The notes beneath the pieces were generated by a model. It worked only from the letters and a program-made list of their open reading frames with translations, was not told the DNA's origin and did no database searches. A stretch of 64,000 bases of DNA from Breoghania corrubedonensis (lineage in GTDB: Bacteria; Pseudomonadota; Alphaproteobacteria; Rhizobiales; Stappiaceae). Position 1 is the first letter of the stretch. Every line of letters begins with the position of its first letter. The stretch is taken from the NCBI RefSeq assembly GCF_003053845.1, contig NZ_QAYG01000001.1, positions 1,556,078 through 1,620,077 of the forward strand, given 5' to 3'. The position numbers were made by a program, and so were the translations under genes. Shown in pieces: positions 24,711-34,596 of this stretch.

Positions 24711-25820
24711 TCAGCTCAACGCTTCCATTTCGGCAAGGATCGCGTCGCCCATCTCGGTGGTGCCGACGGCGGTCATGCCTTCGCTCATCAGGTCCTTCGT
24801 GCGAAGGCCCTTGTCGAGCGTCGCGGAGATGGCCTTCTCGACCATGTCCGCTTCAGCGACGAGGCCGAAGGAATAGCGTAGCGCCATGGCGAACGACGCG
24901 ATCATGGCGATCGGGTTGGCGGCACCCGTGCCGGCGATGTCGGGGGCGGAGCCGTGCACCGGTTCGTACATGGCCTTGCGCATGCCGGTCTTGGCGTCCG
25001 GCGCACCCAGCGAGGCCGACGGCAGCATGCCGAGCGAACCGGTCAGCATCGCGGCGATGTCCGACAGCATGTCGCCGAACAGGTTATCGGTGACGATGAC
25101 GTCGAACTGCTTCGGCCAGCGCACGAGCTGCATGCCGCCGGCATCCGCCAGCATGTGGGAAAGCTCCACGTCCTTGAACTCGCGGTCATGGACGCCGGTG
25201 ACGACCTCGTTCCACAGAAGGCCCGACTTCATCACGTTGCGCTTTTCCATCGAGCACACCTTGTTCTTGCGGGTGCGCGCAAGATCGAAGGCGACGCGGG
25301 CGATGCGCTCGATCTCGAAGGTGTCATAGACCTGCGTGTCGACGGCGCGCTTCTGGCCGTTGCCGAGATCGGTGATCTCCTTCGGCTCGCCGAAATAGAC
25401 GCCGCCGGTCAGCTCGCGCACGATCAGGATGTCGAGCCCCTCGACCACATCCTGCTTCAGCGAGGAAGAGGCGGCCAGCGCGGGGTAGCAGATTGCCGGG
25501 CGTAGGTTGGCGAACAGCTCCAGATCCTTGCGCAACCGCAGAAGGCCGGCCTCGGGGCGAACATCGTAGGCGACGCCATCCCATTTCGGGCCGCCGACGG
25601 CGCCGAAGATGACCGCATCCGCCGACATCGCCTTCGCCATGTCTTCTTCGGAGATCGCCTTGCCGTGGGCATCGTAGGCCGCGCCGCCGACGAGGCCCTC
25701 GTCGGTCTCGAACGTGGCGCCACCCCTGGCGTTGAACCAGCCGATGATCTTTTTCACTTCGGCCATGATTTCGGTGCCGATGCCGTCGCCGGGAAGAAGC
25801 AGCAGATTGTGCGTAGCCAT
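24711..25820 (-). CDS. leuB: 3-Isopropylmalate dehydrogenase
   Basis: A cytoplasmic enzyme of 369 residues of the leucine pathway that oxidatively decarboxylates 3-isopropylmalate with NAD. It begins [15 protein letters not shown] and shows [10 protein letters not shown], the arginine motif [27 protein letters not shown], and the metal-binding [14 protein letters not shown]. The NAD-binding [18 protein letters not shown] closes the set. I start at the ATG at 25820, since longer frames add unconserved residues. It is a single leu gene here, with no leuCD beside it. Only 105 bp separate it from the hemD stop, which is where a rearrangement endpoint would lie. Confidence 0.95.
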   Translation of the reverse strand: MATHNLLLLPGDGIGTEIMAEVKKIIGWFNARGGATFETDEGLVGGAAYDAHGKAISEEDMAKAMSADAVIFGAVGGPKWDGVAYDVRPEAGLLRLRKDLELFANLRPAICYPALAASSSLKQDVVEGLDILIVRELTGGVYFGEPKEITDLGNGQKRAVDTQVYDTFEIERIARVAFDLARTRKNKVCSMEKRNVMKSGLLWNEVVTGVHDREFKDVELSHMLADAGGMQLVRWPKQFDVIVTDNLFGDMLSDIAAMLTGSLGMLPSASLGAPDAKTGMRKAMYEPVHGSAPDIAGTGAANPIAMIASFAMALRYSFGLVAEADMVEKAISATLDKGLRTKDLMSEGMTAVGTTEMGDAILAEMEALS

Positions 25821-25925
25821 GGGAGTTTCCGCGCCCTGTTCGTTGAGACTGTCAGGGTTTTTGCTAAAGGCTGGCGGGGCGGTTGGCAAGGCTCGGCGCG
25901 CGGCTTGCGGTACGCCTGGCTTGTG

Positions 25926-26627
25926 CTATCGCAGCCTCGCCAGCAAGCCAGCCTCGTCCGGCGTCCGGGCAATGTCGGTGGAACAGCCTGCCGCCACGAG
26001 CGGTTCTGCGGCGGTTTCGGAAATGGCGATTGTCCGGACGCTCGCCGGATCTATCCCGGCCGATTGGAGTGCGCGGACGAAGGCTTCGGCGGTACGGCGC
26101 GAGTAGATCAGCACCGCATCAACGCGCACGGCCTTCAATGCATCGCGAACCTCGTTGGGCAGGGTTTCCTGCTTTTGCGCGCCATATAGCTCAACGAGTC
26201 GGACCGCGAAGCCCGCATCGCGTAGCCGGGCGTCGAGATCGCCCCGCCGTTCCCGCCCGCAAGGGTAGAGGATCGCTCCGGCGCCGCCTGCAAGCGCCCG
26301 TGTTATTCCGGCGGCAAGTGCGGCGGCATCGCCGGCGGCCGTCTCCACGCGGGCGAAGCCGGCAGATGCCATCGCGTCTGCTGTCCGCGAGCCGACGGCG
26401 AAGACCGGCCGCATCCGCAGGCCGTCGCATTCGGGGCGGCCCCTCAGCGCCTCGGCCACCCGCGCGCTCGTGACCGCGATGGCCGAAATGTCATCGGTCC
26501 GGAAGGCCGGCGGTTCGAGCGGCTCAATCCGCAGCATCGGCGCGAACAGCACCTCGTGGCCGGCGGCCCGCAGCCGTTCCGCTGTCATGTCGGCCTGATC
26601 GATCGGCCGGGTGAGGAGAATGCGCAT
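25926..26627 (-). CDS. hemD: Uroporphyrinogen-III synthase
   Basis: A protein of 233 residues that inverts ring D and closes hydroxymethylbilane to uroporphyrinogen III. It begins MRILLTRPIDQADMTAERL and contains the weakly conserved family segments AIAVTSARVAEAL, VFAVGSRTADAM, VLIYSRRTAEAFV and IAISETAAEPL. It follows hemC with a 31-bp gap in the same direction, the common hemCD order. In related alphaproteobacteria the next genes are mitofilin and hemY. Here leuB follows instead and that pair is found at 5218-9060 on the opposite strand. Confidence 0.9.
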   Translation of the reverse strand: MRILLTRPIDQADMTAERLRAAGHEVLFAPMLRIEPLEPPAFRTDDISAIAVTSARVAEALRGRPECDGLRMRPVFAVGSRTADAMASAGFARVETAAGDAAALAAGITRALAGGAGAILYPCGRERRGDLDARLRDAGFAVRLVELYGAQKQETLPNEVRDALKAVRVDAVLIYSRRTAEAFVRALQSAGIDPASVRTIAISETAAEPLVAAGCSTDIARTPDEAGLLARLR

Positions 26628-26658
26628 GGTAGCCGGTGCTCCGCCTTGCCGGGCGCGA

Positions 26659-27585
26659 TTACGAAAGGGTCAGGAACCCCGGTCCGGCTTCCGCCTTCAG
26701 TGTACGGCCGAGTTCCGCACCCATCTCGACGGCGTCGTCGCTGGGGGCTTCACGCACGCCTTCGTGCGCGGCACTGCCATCGGGTTTCAGAATGAGGCCG
26801 CGCAGCACCACGGTGCCTTCGGCGACACGGGCAAGGCCGGCAATCGGCGTACGGCAGGAGCCGTCGAGCTCCTTCAGAAAGGCGCGTTCGCTGCGAAGGC
26901 AGATCGCGGTTTCCTCATCGTGGATCGCCGCGAGCAGCGTCGCGACATGTTCGTCGTCGATCCGGCTTTCGATGCAGATGGCGCCCTGACCGACGGCCGG
27001 CAGGAAGGAATCCTCATCGAGAACGGAGGTTACGACATCCGCCATCCCGAGGCGGCGAAGTCCCGCGTAGGCCAGAAGCGTGGCATCCACGACCCCCTCC
27101 TGGAGCTTCTGAAGCCGCCGCTGGACATTGCCGCGATAGGTGACGACCTCCAGATCTGGGCGCAGACGCTTGACGATCGCCTGCCGTCGCAGCGACGCGG
27201 AACCGACGACGGCGCCCTGCGGGAGGTCGGCCAGCGTCTTCGCCTTGGGCGAGATGAATGCGTCCCGCACGTCCTCGCGCGGCAGGAAGGCGGAGATTTC
27301 CAGACCGTCGGGCAGCACCGTCGGCATGTCCTTGGAGGAGTGGACCGCCAGATCTATGTCGCCGGAATAGAGCGCGTCCTCGATTTCCTTGGTAAAAAGA
27401 CCCTTGCCGCCAACTTCGGCCAGCGGCCGGTCGAGAATCTTGTCGCCCGACGTCTTGATGACCACGATCTCGAAGGCTTCCTGAGGAAGGTCGTGCGCCT
27501 TCATCAGGCGATCACGGGTCTCGTGGGCCTGGGCGAGTGCGAGCGCACTGCCGCGCGTACCGATCCGGACAGGTTTCGATTGCAA
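26659..27585 (-). CDS. hemC: Porphobilinogen deaminase (hydroxymethylbilane synthase)
   Basis: A protein of 308 residues. It starts [16 protein letters not shown] and contains [31 protein letters not shown] and the cysteine in [14 protein letters not shown] that binds the dipyrromethane cofactor. It joins four porphobilinogen units in heme and cobalamin synthesis. The start codon is a TTG at 27585, because a TGA stands in frame two codons upstream and no nearby ATG fits the conserved N terminus. No clear ribosome site precedes it. It is divergent from tsaD, as in many rhizobia. Confidence 0.95.
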   Translation of the reverse strand: MQSKPVRIGTRGSALALAQAHETRDRLMKAHDLPQEAFEIVVIKTSGDKILDRPLAEVGGKGLFTKEIEDALYSGDIDLAVHSSKDMPTVLPDGLEISAFLPREDVRDAFISPKAKTLADLPQGAVVGSASLRRQAIVKRLRPDLEVVTYRGNVQRRLQKLQEGVVDATLLAYAGLRRLGMADVVTSVLDEDSFLPAVGQGAICIESRIDDEHVATLLAAIHDEETAICLRSERAFLKELDGSCRTPIAGLARVAEGTVVLRGLILKPDGSAAHEGVREAPSDDAVEMGAELGRTLKAEAGPGFLTLS

Positions 27586-27704
27586 TGATCATGATCCCGG
27601 GTTAGGGCCGCTCTGCCCCGACCCATGGAGGCCGGACAATTTAGCGGCGATGGTGGGCCGGCCTCACCGGCAGAACAGCCGCAATGATAAGGCCCGATGG
27701 CGCC

Positions 27705-28835
27705 ATGTCCAATCCGCAAGCCGGAGAAAACCCGGTACTGCAAAGAAAATCCGTCCCGGCACTCGTTCTGGGCATCGAAACAAGTTGCGACGAGACCGCC
27801 GCTGCAGTCGTCAGGCGCAAGGCCGATGGACGCGGCGAGATCCTGTCGAACGTGGTCCGCTCGCAGATCGACGATCACGCGCTGTACGGCGGGGTCGTGC
27901 CCGAAATCGCGGCGCGCGCTCATATCGCCATGCTCGACGGCATCGTGCGCCTGGCGATGGAGGAGGCCGGCATCGGTTTCGCCGACCTCGACGCTGTTGC
28001 CGCGACCGCCGGGCCGGGGCTCATCGGCGGTGTCATCGTCGGACTGATGACCGCCAAGGCCATCGCGCTTGCCGCCGACAAGCCTCTCATCGCGGTCAAT
28101 CACCTGGAAGCCCACGCGCTGACGGCCCGATTGACCGACGGCGTCGCCTTTCCCTACCTCATGCTGCTTGTCTCCGGCGGGCATACGCAGTTCGTTCTGG
28201 CGCGTGGCGTGGGCGACTACGTCCGTCTTGGCTCAACGATCGATGATGCGCTTGGCGAGGCCTTCGACAAGACGGCGAAGCTGCTGGGACTGCCCTATCC
28301 CGGCGGGCCGGCCGTGGAAAAGGCGGCGCGTTCGGGTGACGGAAAGCGTTTCAATCTGCCGCGCCCACTTCTCAACCGTCCCGGCCTCGACATGTCGTTC
28401 GCCGGGCTCAAAACCGCGGTTCGCGTCGCGGCGGAACGGGCCGCTCCGGTCAGCGATCAGGATGTCGCCGATCTTTGCGCCTCCTTCCAGGAAGCGGCTG
28501 CCGACGTGGTCGCCTCCAGGGCGAAGCGCGCGCTTGAGGAATTTGCGCAGATGTTTGCGGATGTGGAACCGGTGCTGGTGATCGCCGGCGGTGTTGCGGC
28601 AAATACACGTCTTCGCCAGGGGCTCGATGAGGCGGCGCGGGCGACTGGTGCGCGGCTTGTGGCGCCGCCGATACACTTGTGTACGGACAATGCGGCGATG
28701 ATCGCCTGGGCCGGAGCGGAACGGTTTGTCCTCGGTCTGATCGATCCGCTGAGCGTCAGCCCACGGCCACGATGGCCGCTCGATGCGACGGCCAAACCGA
28801 TGCTGGGTGAAGGACGCAAGGGGGCGAAGGTATGA
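27705..28835 (+). CDS. tsaD: tRNA N6-threonylcarbamoyladenosine transferase TsaD
   Basis: A protein of 376 residues (383 if the ATG at 27684 is used). The ASKHA-fold ATP and metal sites are visible as [31 protein letters not shown] with its iron-binding histidines, [23 protein letters not shown] and [14 protein letters not shown]. It transfers threonylcarbamoyl to A37 of ANN-decoding tRNAs together with TsaB and TsaE, which are not in this window. The stop overlaps the gpsA start by four bases, so the two are coupled. The choice between the two start codons is open; AAGG stands before the second one. Confidence 0.95.
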   Translation: MSNPQAGENPVLQRKSVPALVLGIETSCDETAAAVVRRKADGRGEILSNVVRSQIDDHALYGGVVPEIAARAHIAMLDGIVRLAMEEAGIGFADLDAVAATAGPGLIGGVIVGLMTAKAIALAADKPLIAVNHLEAHALTARLTDGVAFPYLMLLVSGGHTQFVLARGVGDYVRLGSTIDDALGEAFDKTAKLLGLPYPGGPAVEKAARSGDGKRFNLPRPLLNRPGLDMSFAGLKTAVRVAAERAAPVSDQDVADLCASFQEAAADVVASRAKRALEEFAQMFADVEPVLVIAGGVAANTRLRQGLDEAARATGARLVAPPIHLCTDNAAMIAWAGAERFVLGLIDPLSVSPRPRWPLDATAKPMLGEGRKGAKV

Positions 28836-29824
28836 AGTTTGACAGGATAGGTGTCGTCGGCGGTGGCTCATGGGGCACCGCGCTGGCGCTGGTTGCCGCA
28901 CGGGCCGGCCGGACAGTGAAGCTCTACGCGCGCGATCGCGACGCCGTCGCCTCGATCAATCGTTCCGGCGAGACGCCGCGGCTCCCGGGCATCAAGCTCG
29001 ATCCCGCGCTTGATGCGACCAACGATCTTGCGGAGGTGCTTGAGGCCGACGCTGTTCTGCTGGTCACGCCGGCGCAGACCACCCGCGCGCTGGCCTTGCA
29101 GATGAAGCCATATCTGGGTGCCGGAATCCCGGTCGTTCTTTGCGCAAAGGGGCTGGAGCACGGAAGTGGCGCACTGTTGACGGATGTCCTCGCCGATGCG
29201 CTGCCGGAAGCGGCCGCCGCCGTTCTTTCGGGCCCTAGCTTTGCAAGCGATGTCGCAAAGGGTCTGCCGACAGCCGTCACGATCGCGGCCGACGATGCGG
29301 GGCTTGCCGACAACCTTGCCCGCGCTCTCGCGAGCGACAGTTTCCGGCCCTACTCGTCCACGGACATGATTGGCGTGCAGATTGGCGGCGCCTTGAAGAA
29401 CGTGCTCGCGATCCCGTGCGGCGCGATCGTGGGGCGGGGACTTGGGGCCAGCGCCCAGGCGGCACTGACGGCGCGCGGCTTTGCGGAGCTTTCCCGTCTC
29501 GCGAAGGCCATGGGTGCGCGTACCGAAACGCTGACCGGGTTATCCGGGCTCGGAGATCTGGTGCTCACGTCGTCCTCGCCGCAATCGCGCAACATGGCCT
29601 TCGGCATCGAGATCGGACGCGGCAGAAGCGTTGCCGAACTGACCGCTCCGGGGACGAAGCTCGTGGAGGGTGTCCACACCGCGCCTGTCGCCGTTGAACT
29701 CGGCAAACGTCGTGGCGTGGAACTGCCGATCTGTGAGGCCGTGGCCGCGGTGCTGGCGGGCGGGCTTTCCGTCGACGAGGCGCTGCAGGTGCTCATGTCC
29801 CGGCCGCTGAAGCGCGAGATCTGA
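28832..29824 (+). CDS. gpsA: Glycerol-3-phosphate dehydrogenase [NAD(P)+]
   Basis: A cytoplasmic enzyme of 330 residues that makes sn-glycerol 3-phosphate for phospholipids. The N-terminal nucleotide-binding fold is [21 protein letters not shown]. The catalytic segments [20 protein letters not shown] and [18 protein letters not shown] follow, and the C-terminal domain has [22 protein letters not shown] and [11 protein letters not shown]. Translation is coupled to tsaD through an ATGA overlap. The protein is full length. Confidence 0.95.
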   Translation: MKFDRIGVVGGGSWGTALALVAARAGRTVKLYARDRDAVASINRSGETPRLPGIKLDPALDATNDLAEVLEADAVLLVTPAQTTRALALQMKPYLGAGIPVVLCAKGLEHGSGALLTDVLADALPEAAAAVLSGPSFASDVAKGLPTAVTIAADDAGLADNLARALASDSFRPYSSTDMIGVQIGGALKNVLAIPCGAIVGRGLGASAQAALTARGFAELSRLAKAMGARTETLTGLSGLGDLVLTSSSPQSRNMAFGIEIGRGRSVAELTAPGTKLVEGVHTAPVAVELGKRRGVELPICEAVAAVLAGGLSVDEALQVLMSRPLKREI

Positions 29825-29867
29825 ACCCCGGTCTTTCGGTTTCCGCCCGTCCGTTCGGCCTATTGCC

Positions 29868-30392
29868 TCATTCGCCCTGCCTCAGCGCTTCGGCGAGCCA
29901 GTGCAGATGGCTGTCGCGGATGCCGAGGTCGCTCAGGTGATCGGCGGTGTTCAGCACGTAGTCGCGGTTCGGGCCGGACTGGCCGTGGCTGCGCCGCACG
30001 ATTTCGAGCTGGCGTTCAAGCGGTAGCGCGCCGGCATATTGCTCGTGGGCGCGTTCCACCACATACCCGAGCGCCCTGACCCGCCGCCCACCGTCGAGAA
30101 CCACATCGCGCAGCACCTCGCGGTAGACCATGGTCACCTGTTCGCGGTCGCGCAGATAAGTGACGACCTCGTCACGGCGTTGCGCCTCGACCCGGAAGGC
30201 AAGGCCGCGGCAGGCGCCCCCGCGGTCGAGGCCAAGGACGAGGCCCGGCTGTTGCTGAGTGCCGCGATGAACCCAAGAAAAGACGCAAAGAGAACGGTGC
30301 AAGCCGCGCAGCAGGGCGGGAACGACCTCGGTATGTTCAAAGCCGGGCCGCCACATCAGCGAGCCATAGCCGAATACCCACAGATCTTCCAT
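29868..30392 (-). CDS. ChaC-type gamma-glutamylcyclotransferase
   Basis: A protein of 174 residues with the family's opening DLWVFGYGSLMWRPGFE, the SLCVFSWVHRGT segment, LAFRVE and the catalytic glutamate region LGYVVERAHEQYAG. ChaC enzymes split cytosolic glutathione into 5-oxoproline and cysteinylglycine. The protein starts at the ATG at 30392 and ends 43 bp from the convergent gpsA stop. Together with the gamma-glutamyltranspeptidase at the left edge, two glutathione-degrading enzymes lie in the window, one periplasmic and one cytoplasmic. The 233 bp before the next gene show no feature. Confidence 0.88.
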   Translation of the reverse strand: MEDLWVFGYGSLMWRPGFEHTEVVPALLRGLHRSLCVFSWVHRGTQQQPGLVLGLDRGGACRGLAFRVEAQRRDEVVTYLRDREQVTMVYREVLRDVVLDGGRRVRALGYVVERAHEQYAGALPLERQLEIVRRSHGQSGPNRDYVLNTADHLSDLGIRDSHLHWLAEALRQGE

Positions 30393-30625
30393 GCCACACC
30401 CTGCATCCCGTTTCGTAAGTTCGCCGCTCTAACAGCGACGGATGATCGGCGCAAGCACGGGGCACGGTTCCGGTCCATGCATGGCAGCGCTGTCGGGCGT
30501 TGTTTCGTTGCGCGAATTTGCTATTGCTCGCGCAGCCATGATGCTGCCGCCTCGCGGCGCCATGGATGAGCCCACATCCTTGCGGATCGCGTTGTCCGCA
30601 TTTCGTCCCCAATCAGGAACCACCT

Positions 30626-31615
30626 ATGCGCAAGCGTTACGTTTTCCTCCTTTTCGCCGTTCTTGTGGTCGTGGGAGGATGGTCCGGGTTCTGGTTCTAT
30701 GCGGCGGGGGAAGTGGAGCGCCGGCTCGATCTTGCGCTCGGGGACCTGGCGCGCATGGGTACCCAGGTCGTCTGTGCGGATCGAACGATCGGCGGCTATC
30801 CGTTCCGGATGGAAGTGCGTTGCAACAAGGTCGATGTGCTTCTGGCGGATGGCGGACAGGTGTCAGGCGGCGCGTTCCGTGCCGTCGCGCTCATCTACAA
30901 TCCGCGCCACATCATCATGGAAGCGGATGCGCCTTTCTCCGCTAGGCTCGCGCCTTTTCCCTTCATGCTCACCGGCCGCTGGAATGTCGGGCACGCAAGC
31001 CTGATCTTCAAGAAAAACGCGGTTTCGGCTGCCGCCGTGTCGTTCGAGGGTTTCGACGCCGCCATGAAGGGGAGCTTCGGGGTTCAGCAGGCGGCTGGCG
31101 CACGGGCGGAAGTTCATGTTCGCAAGACACCCGACGAGCCGGATGCGGCCGATGTCGCCATGACGCTGGACCGGGCTTCTTTCGAAGGACCCTTCGGAAA
31201 TGCCGATCCCTTCGATGCCGGCGTTCTGTTGCGTATGCCGGACGGTCGCGACTGGCTCTCGGGACGCGAGCGGGTCATGGCACTGGTGGGGATGCCGATC
31301 GAGGTTCGAGAGGCCTATCTGGCCCGCGATCGCGCGAAGATCACGGCCACCGGTGTTCTGACGCTCGGGGCCGAAGGATATTTCGAAGGCGATCTTCAGG
31401 TTACGGCCGTCGAGCCGGAGGAGATCGCGGATCTCGTCCGCCCGTTCTACCCGCCGGACTCGGCGATCCCTGCCGCGTTTCAGGGTGCGCTGACAGGGTT
31501 CGGCCAAAAGACGGAGCTGGCGGGGCAGGCGGCCGTGAGCGCCAAGCTCACTTTCCGTGGTGGCGGCATTCGCATCGGTTTCATTCCGATTGCGCAGATG
31601 AGTCCGCTGTTCTGA
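30626..31615 (+). CDS. DUF2125 protein, exported or membrane-anchored
   Basis: A protein of 329 residues with one N-terminal hydrophobic helix (FLLFAVLVVVGGWSGFWFY, residues 5-24) that is either a signal peptide or an anchor. The GEVERRLDLALGDLARMGTQVVCADRTIGGYPFRMEVRC segment right after it is the signature of DUF2125 proteins of alphaproteobacteria. The rest is beta-rich. The ATG at 30626 has CAGGAA upstream; an in-frame ATG at 30566 would add a cysteine- and proline-rich tail. The family has no established function, although its architecture suggests work at the cell envelope. Confidence 0.82.
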   Translation: MRKRYVFLLFAVLVVVGGWSGFWFYAAGEVERRLDLALGDLARMGTQVVCADRTIGGYPFRMEVRCNKVDVLLADGGQVSGGAFRAVALIYNPRHIIMEADAPFSARLAPFPFMLTGRWNVGHASLIFKKNAVSAAAVSFEGFDAAMKGSFGVQQAAGARAEVHVRKTPDEPDAADVAMTLDRASFEGPFGNADPFDAGVLLRMPDGRDWLSGRERVMALVGMPIEVREAYLARDRAKITATGVLTLGAEGYFEGDLQVTAVEPEEIADLVRPFYPPDSAIPAAFQGALTGFGQKTELAGQAAVSAKLTFRGGGIRIGFIPIAQMSPLF

Positions 31616-31744
31616 TCCTGGTTTGAATGGGCGTTCGGTCCTCTTCACGGCAGAGGGAGACGCTCTCGGGAGACGGAAAATTAAGCCTCCTGTGGCACTT
31701 GTGATGGAACTGACGGCCTGCGGTTTCTCATTCCCGTCCGGGGG

Positions 31745-33286
31745 ATGATGCGACGCCCGGTGTCGGATTTCCGGCCTGCGAACGGGGCTCGCCGGCTTCA
31801 GAAGCAGGGGCGGTTCATGAGGACGATGCTGCGCACCGGGGGGCGCCGTGTGAAGGGTTCGCGCAAGCCGGAGCCAGATCCGGGAGAGCCAGACCATCCG
31901 CAGAAAGGAGGCCGGAAGCTCTCCGTGAGCGGAGTTTCCCGCCGTGCGCGCGATATCGTCAGCGGCAAGGGAGATTCCGCCAAGGCGCAGCGGATGGCTC
32001 TCTTCACGTTCGGTGTGCGTGTCTTCGGTGCCGCGCTTGCCTATTTCCTGCAGGTCTTTCTGGCGCGATGGATGGGGAGCCATGAATACGGCATCTATGT
32101 CGTCGTGTGGACGATCGTCATCGTTCTGGGTGTCATCGCGCCGCTAGGGTTCAATTCCTCGGTCCAACGGTTGATCCCGGAATACCTCGCGTTCGATCGG
32201 CTGGATCTGCTGCGCGGCATTCTCTCCGCCAGTCGCACCATTGCGATGGTTTCCGCAACGGCTCTCATGCTGGTAACGATGGCCGTCGTTTGGTTCTCCT
32301 CCGGTCACGTTCCCGACTATTATATCGTTCCGGCCTATCTCGCCGCGTTGTGCCTGCCGATGTTCACTCTTACCGATGTGCAGGAGGGGATCGCGCGCTC
32401 GCGCGACTGGGGCGATCTGGCGATCATGCCGACCTATATCTGGCGACCGTTCCTGATCCTCGTCGTCGTTCTCGTCGCCAGTCTGACGGGTTTGCCGCAC
32501 ACGGCCACGACAGCCTGTCTGGCCGCGATCCTGGCGACCTGGGTCGCCGCGCTCTATCAGAAGATCTCCATGGATCGGCGGTTGCGCCATCTGGTGGGGC
32601 CGGGACCGGCGCGGTGGGCACCAGGAGACTGGATGCGCCTGTCGCTGCCGATTTTCCTTGTCGAGGGCTTCTTCACGTTGCTTACCAGCGCCGACGTGCT
32701 GATGGTCAGCTATTTCGAGCCGCCGGGCGAAGTCGCCGTCTATTACGCGGCGGCAAAGACGCTGGCGCTCGTTCATTTCGTCTATTTCGCGGTCAAGGCC
32801 GCGTCCGCCCATCGCTATTCGCGGCTGCACCACAGCGGCGACCACGAGGGCCTTGCCGTCTATGTACGCCAGTCGGTCGGCTGGACCTTCTGGCCCTCGC
32901 TGCTTTTCGCCGGCCTTCTCCTTGTTTTCGGAAGCTATATCCTCAGACTCTTTGGCAGTGATTTCGCCGGCGGCCACAATATTCTGGCGTTCTTGCTGGT
33001 CGGCGTTCTGGCACGCGCCGCGGTGGGGCCTGTCGATGCCCTGCTGACCATGGCCGGCGAACAGAAACGGTGCGCCGTCGCTTACGCAGGGGCCTTTGCC
33101 GTCAATGTTGCGCTCAACGTCACGCTCATCCCGTATTTTGGCTTGATCGGAGCGGCACTTGCCACAAGTATTTCAATGTGTTTCGAGGCCTCGAGCCTGT
33201 TCTGGGTGGCACGAAGGCGCCTCGGCATAAGTTCCTTCATCTGGACTGGCCACCGCAGCGGGAAGAGGACGACGCATGGAGAGTGA
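31745..33286 (+). CDS. Polysaccharide/lipid flippase of the MOP superfamily (Wzx-like)
   Basis: A membrane protein of up to 513 residues. After a basic cytoplasmic N-terminal region (about 80 residues) come roughly 12 to 14 hydrophobic segments, starting at ALFTFGVRVFGAALAYFLQVFLARWMGSHEYG, which is the typical N-terminal motif of O-antigen and exopolysaccharide flippases. Such proteins move lipid-linked sugars across the inner membrane. An ATG at 31817 after AGGGG is an alternative start that would remove 24 residues. Its end overlaps the next gene by 11 bp, so the acetyltransferase-like protein is its likely partner. No glycosyltransferases lie beside it, so the substrate is unknown. Confidence 0.8.
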   Translation: MMRRPVSDFRPANGARRLQKQGRFMRTMLRTGGRRVKGSRKPEPDPGEPDHPQKGGRKLSVSGVSRRARDIVSGKGDSAKAQRMALFTFGVRVFGAALAYFLQVFLARWMGSHEYGIYVVVWTIVIVLGVIAPLGFNSSVQRLIPEYLAFDRLDLLRGILSASRTIAMVSATALMLVTMAVVWFSSGHVPDYYIVPAYLAALCLPMFTLTDVQEGIARSRDWGDLAIMPTYIWRPFLILVVVLVASLTGLPHTATTACLAAILATWVAALYQKISMDRRLRHLVGPGPARWAPGDWMRLSLPIFLVEGFFTLLTSADVLMVSYFEPPGEVAVYYAAAKTLALVHFVYFAVKAASAHRYSRLHHSGDHEGLAVYVRQSVGWTFWPSLLFAGLLLVFGSYILRLFGSDFAGGHNILAFLLVGVLARAAVGPVDALLTMAGEQKRCAVAYAGAFAVNVALNVTLIPYFGLIGAALATSISMCFEASSLFWVARRRLGISSFIWTGHRSGKRTTHGE

Positions 33287-34466
33287 CCCGACCTTGCCGG
33301 GCGACGAAACCACATCGCTCGCAGCACCGTCCACGGTCAGTCCGTTCGAGCCCCTGTTCATGACACTGGTGGAGGCCGAAGCCGAGACCTCCGCGTGGCA
33401 GTCATTGTCCGATCAGGCGATGGAACCCAATCCGTTCTTTCGCCCGGAATTCCTGCTTCCCTATCTGCATTATGCCGAGCCGGCGGTTGTCTCGATTGCT
33501 GCCGTGCGTCGGCGCGTTGGCGGGCAACTCGTCGCCTTTGCTCCAACGGGGCATCGCAAGTTGGGGCTTTCCCGGTCTGCTCCTCTTGTCTGGACAAATG
33601 CCTACGCGCCGCTGGGAACGCCGCTGCTCGCACCCGATTGCGCCGAAGCCGCCGCAACCAAGTTCCTCCGCATGCTGATGATGCAGACGGGGCCGCTGCT
33701 GGCCCTGCCCGAGCAGAGGCTTGACGGGACGGTGGCCGAAGCCATTCGTGCGGGAGCCCAGGCATTGGGTCTGAAGGTCGCTCAAACATCATCCTATCAG
33801 CGTCCCGTGCTTGCGGTGCACGGTTCGATGGCAAGTTATCTCTCGCATTTTTCCAGCCAACGGCGACGGCGCTATGCCAAGGGATACCGCCGCCTCAAGG
33901 GGCAGGGCCATCTCGTGCGCGATCACTTGCGCGGCGTCCATGCGGCAGCGGTGTTTGAAGATTTTCTGGCGTTGGAGCAGGCGGGTTGGAAAGGCGAGGC
34001 CGGCACGGCGATCGCGAGCAATCCCCACCTCGCGACCTTCGCCCGCAAGGCGGTGGAGCAACTGGCCGCAGCCGGGTGCCTGATGCTGGACCGGCTCCGT
34101 CTCGATGACAGGACGATTGCGGCCGTCATCTCGTTTCGTGATGGTCCGCGCGCCTACGCTTGGAAAACGGCATTCGACGAGACGCAGGCGCGCAATTCTC
34201 CCGGACTGCAGGTGGTGCTGGCCGCGATGGAAAACTACTTTCATCACGACGCGCTGGTGGAGGTGGATTCGCTGGCCGGCCGCGCGCCCTCTCTCATCGA
34301 TGACCTGTGGCGCGAACGAGCTTCCTTCGGAACCCTCGTGGTCGCCGGCGGCGGCTTGTCGAGTGCCCGCCTCCTGTCCGCGAAAGGGGATATCGTTGCA
34401 CGCGATATCGCCCGGCTAGGGGCGAAGCGACTGGATTCGGCCCTTCGCCGTTTTCGCAAGACCTGA
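33276..34466 (+). CDS. CelD/BcsL-like GNAT acetyltransferase
   Basis: A cytoplasmic protein of 396 residues with two GNAT-like halves. The N-terminal half contains PNPFFRPEFLLPYL. The C-terminal half holds SSQRRRRYAKGYRRLKGQG, FLALEQAGWKGEAGTAI and VISFRDGPRAYAWKTAFDETQARNSPG, which match the Acetyltransf_6 (CelD/BcsL) family linked to polysaccharide modification. The gene overlaps the flippase gene by 11 bp and is clearly in its operon, so the acceptor is probably an envelope sugar. A region of 130 bp without a gene separates it from the convergent CobW-family gene. Confidence 0.82.
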   Translation: MESDPTLPGDETTSLAAPSTVSPFEPLFMTLVEAEAETSAWQSLSDQAMEPNPFFRPEFLLPYLHYAEPAVVSIAAVRRRVGGQLVAFAPTGHRKLGLSRSAPLVWTNAYAPLGTPLLAPDCAEAAATKFLRMLMMQTGPLLALPEQRLDGTVAEAIRAGAQALGLKVAQTSSYQRPVLAVHGSMASYLSHFSSQRRRRYAKGYRRLKGQGHLVRDHLRGVHAAAVFEDFLALEQAGWKGEAGTAIASNPHLATFARKAVEQLAAAGCLMLDRLRLDDRTIAAVISFRDGPRAYAWKTAFDETQARNSPGLQVVLAAMENYFHHDALVEVDSLAGRAPSLIDDLWRERASFGTLVVAGGGLSSARLLSAKGDIVARDIARLGAKRLDSALRRFRKT

Positions 34467-34596
34467 AGCGGTTTCGCGAGCCCGTTGGTATCGATCTGCC
34501 GATAGTCCCGGAAACGACGATGGGCGGGCCAAAGGCCGCTTGCGATGGCCTCCCGGAGGTTGCCTCCGACAGACCATCGTCAGGCTTTCGCCGCCC

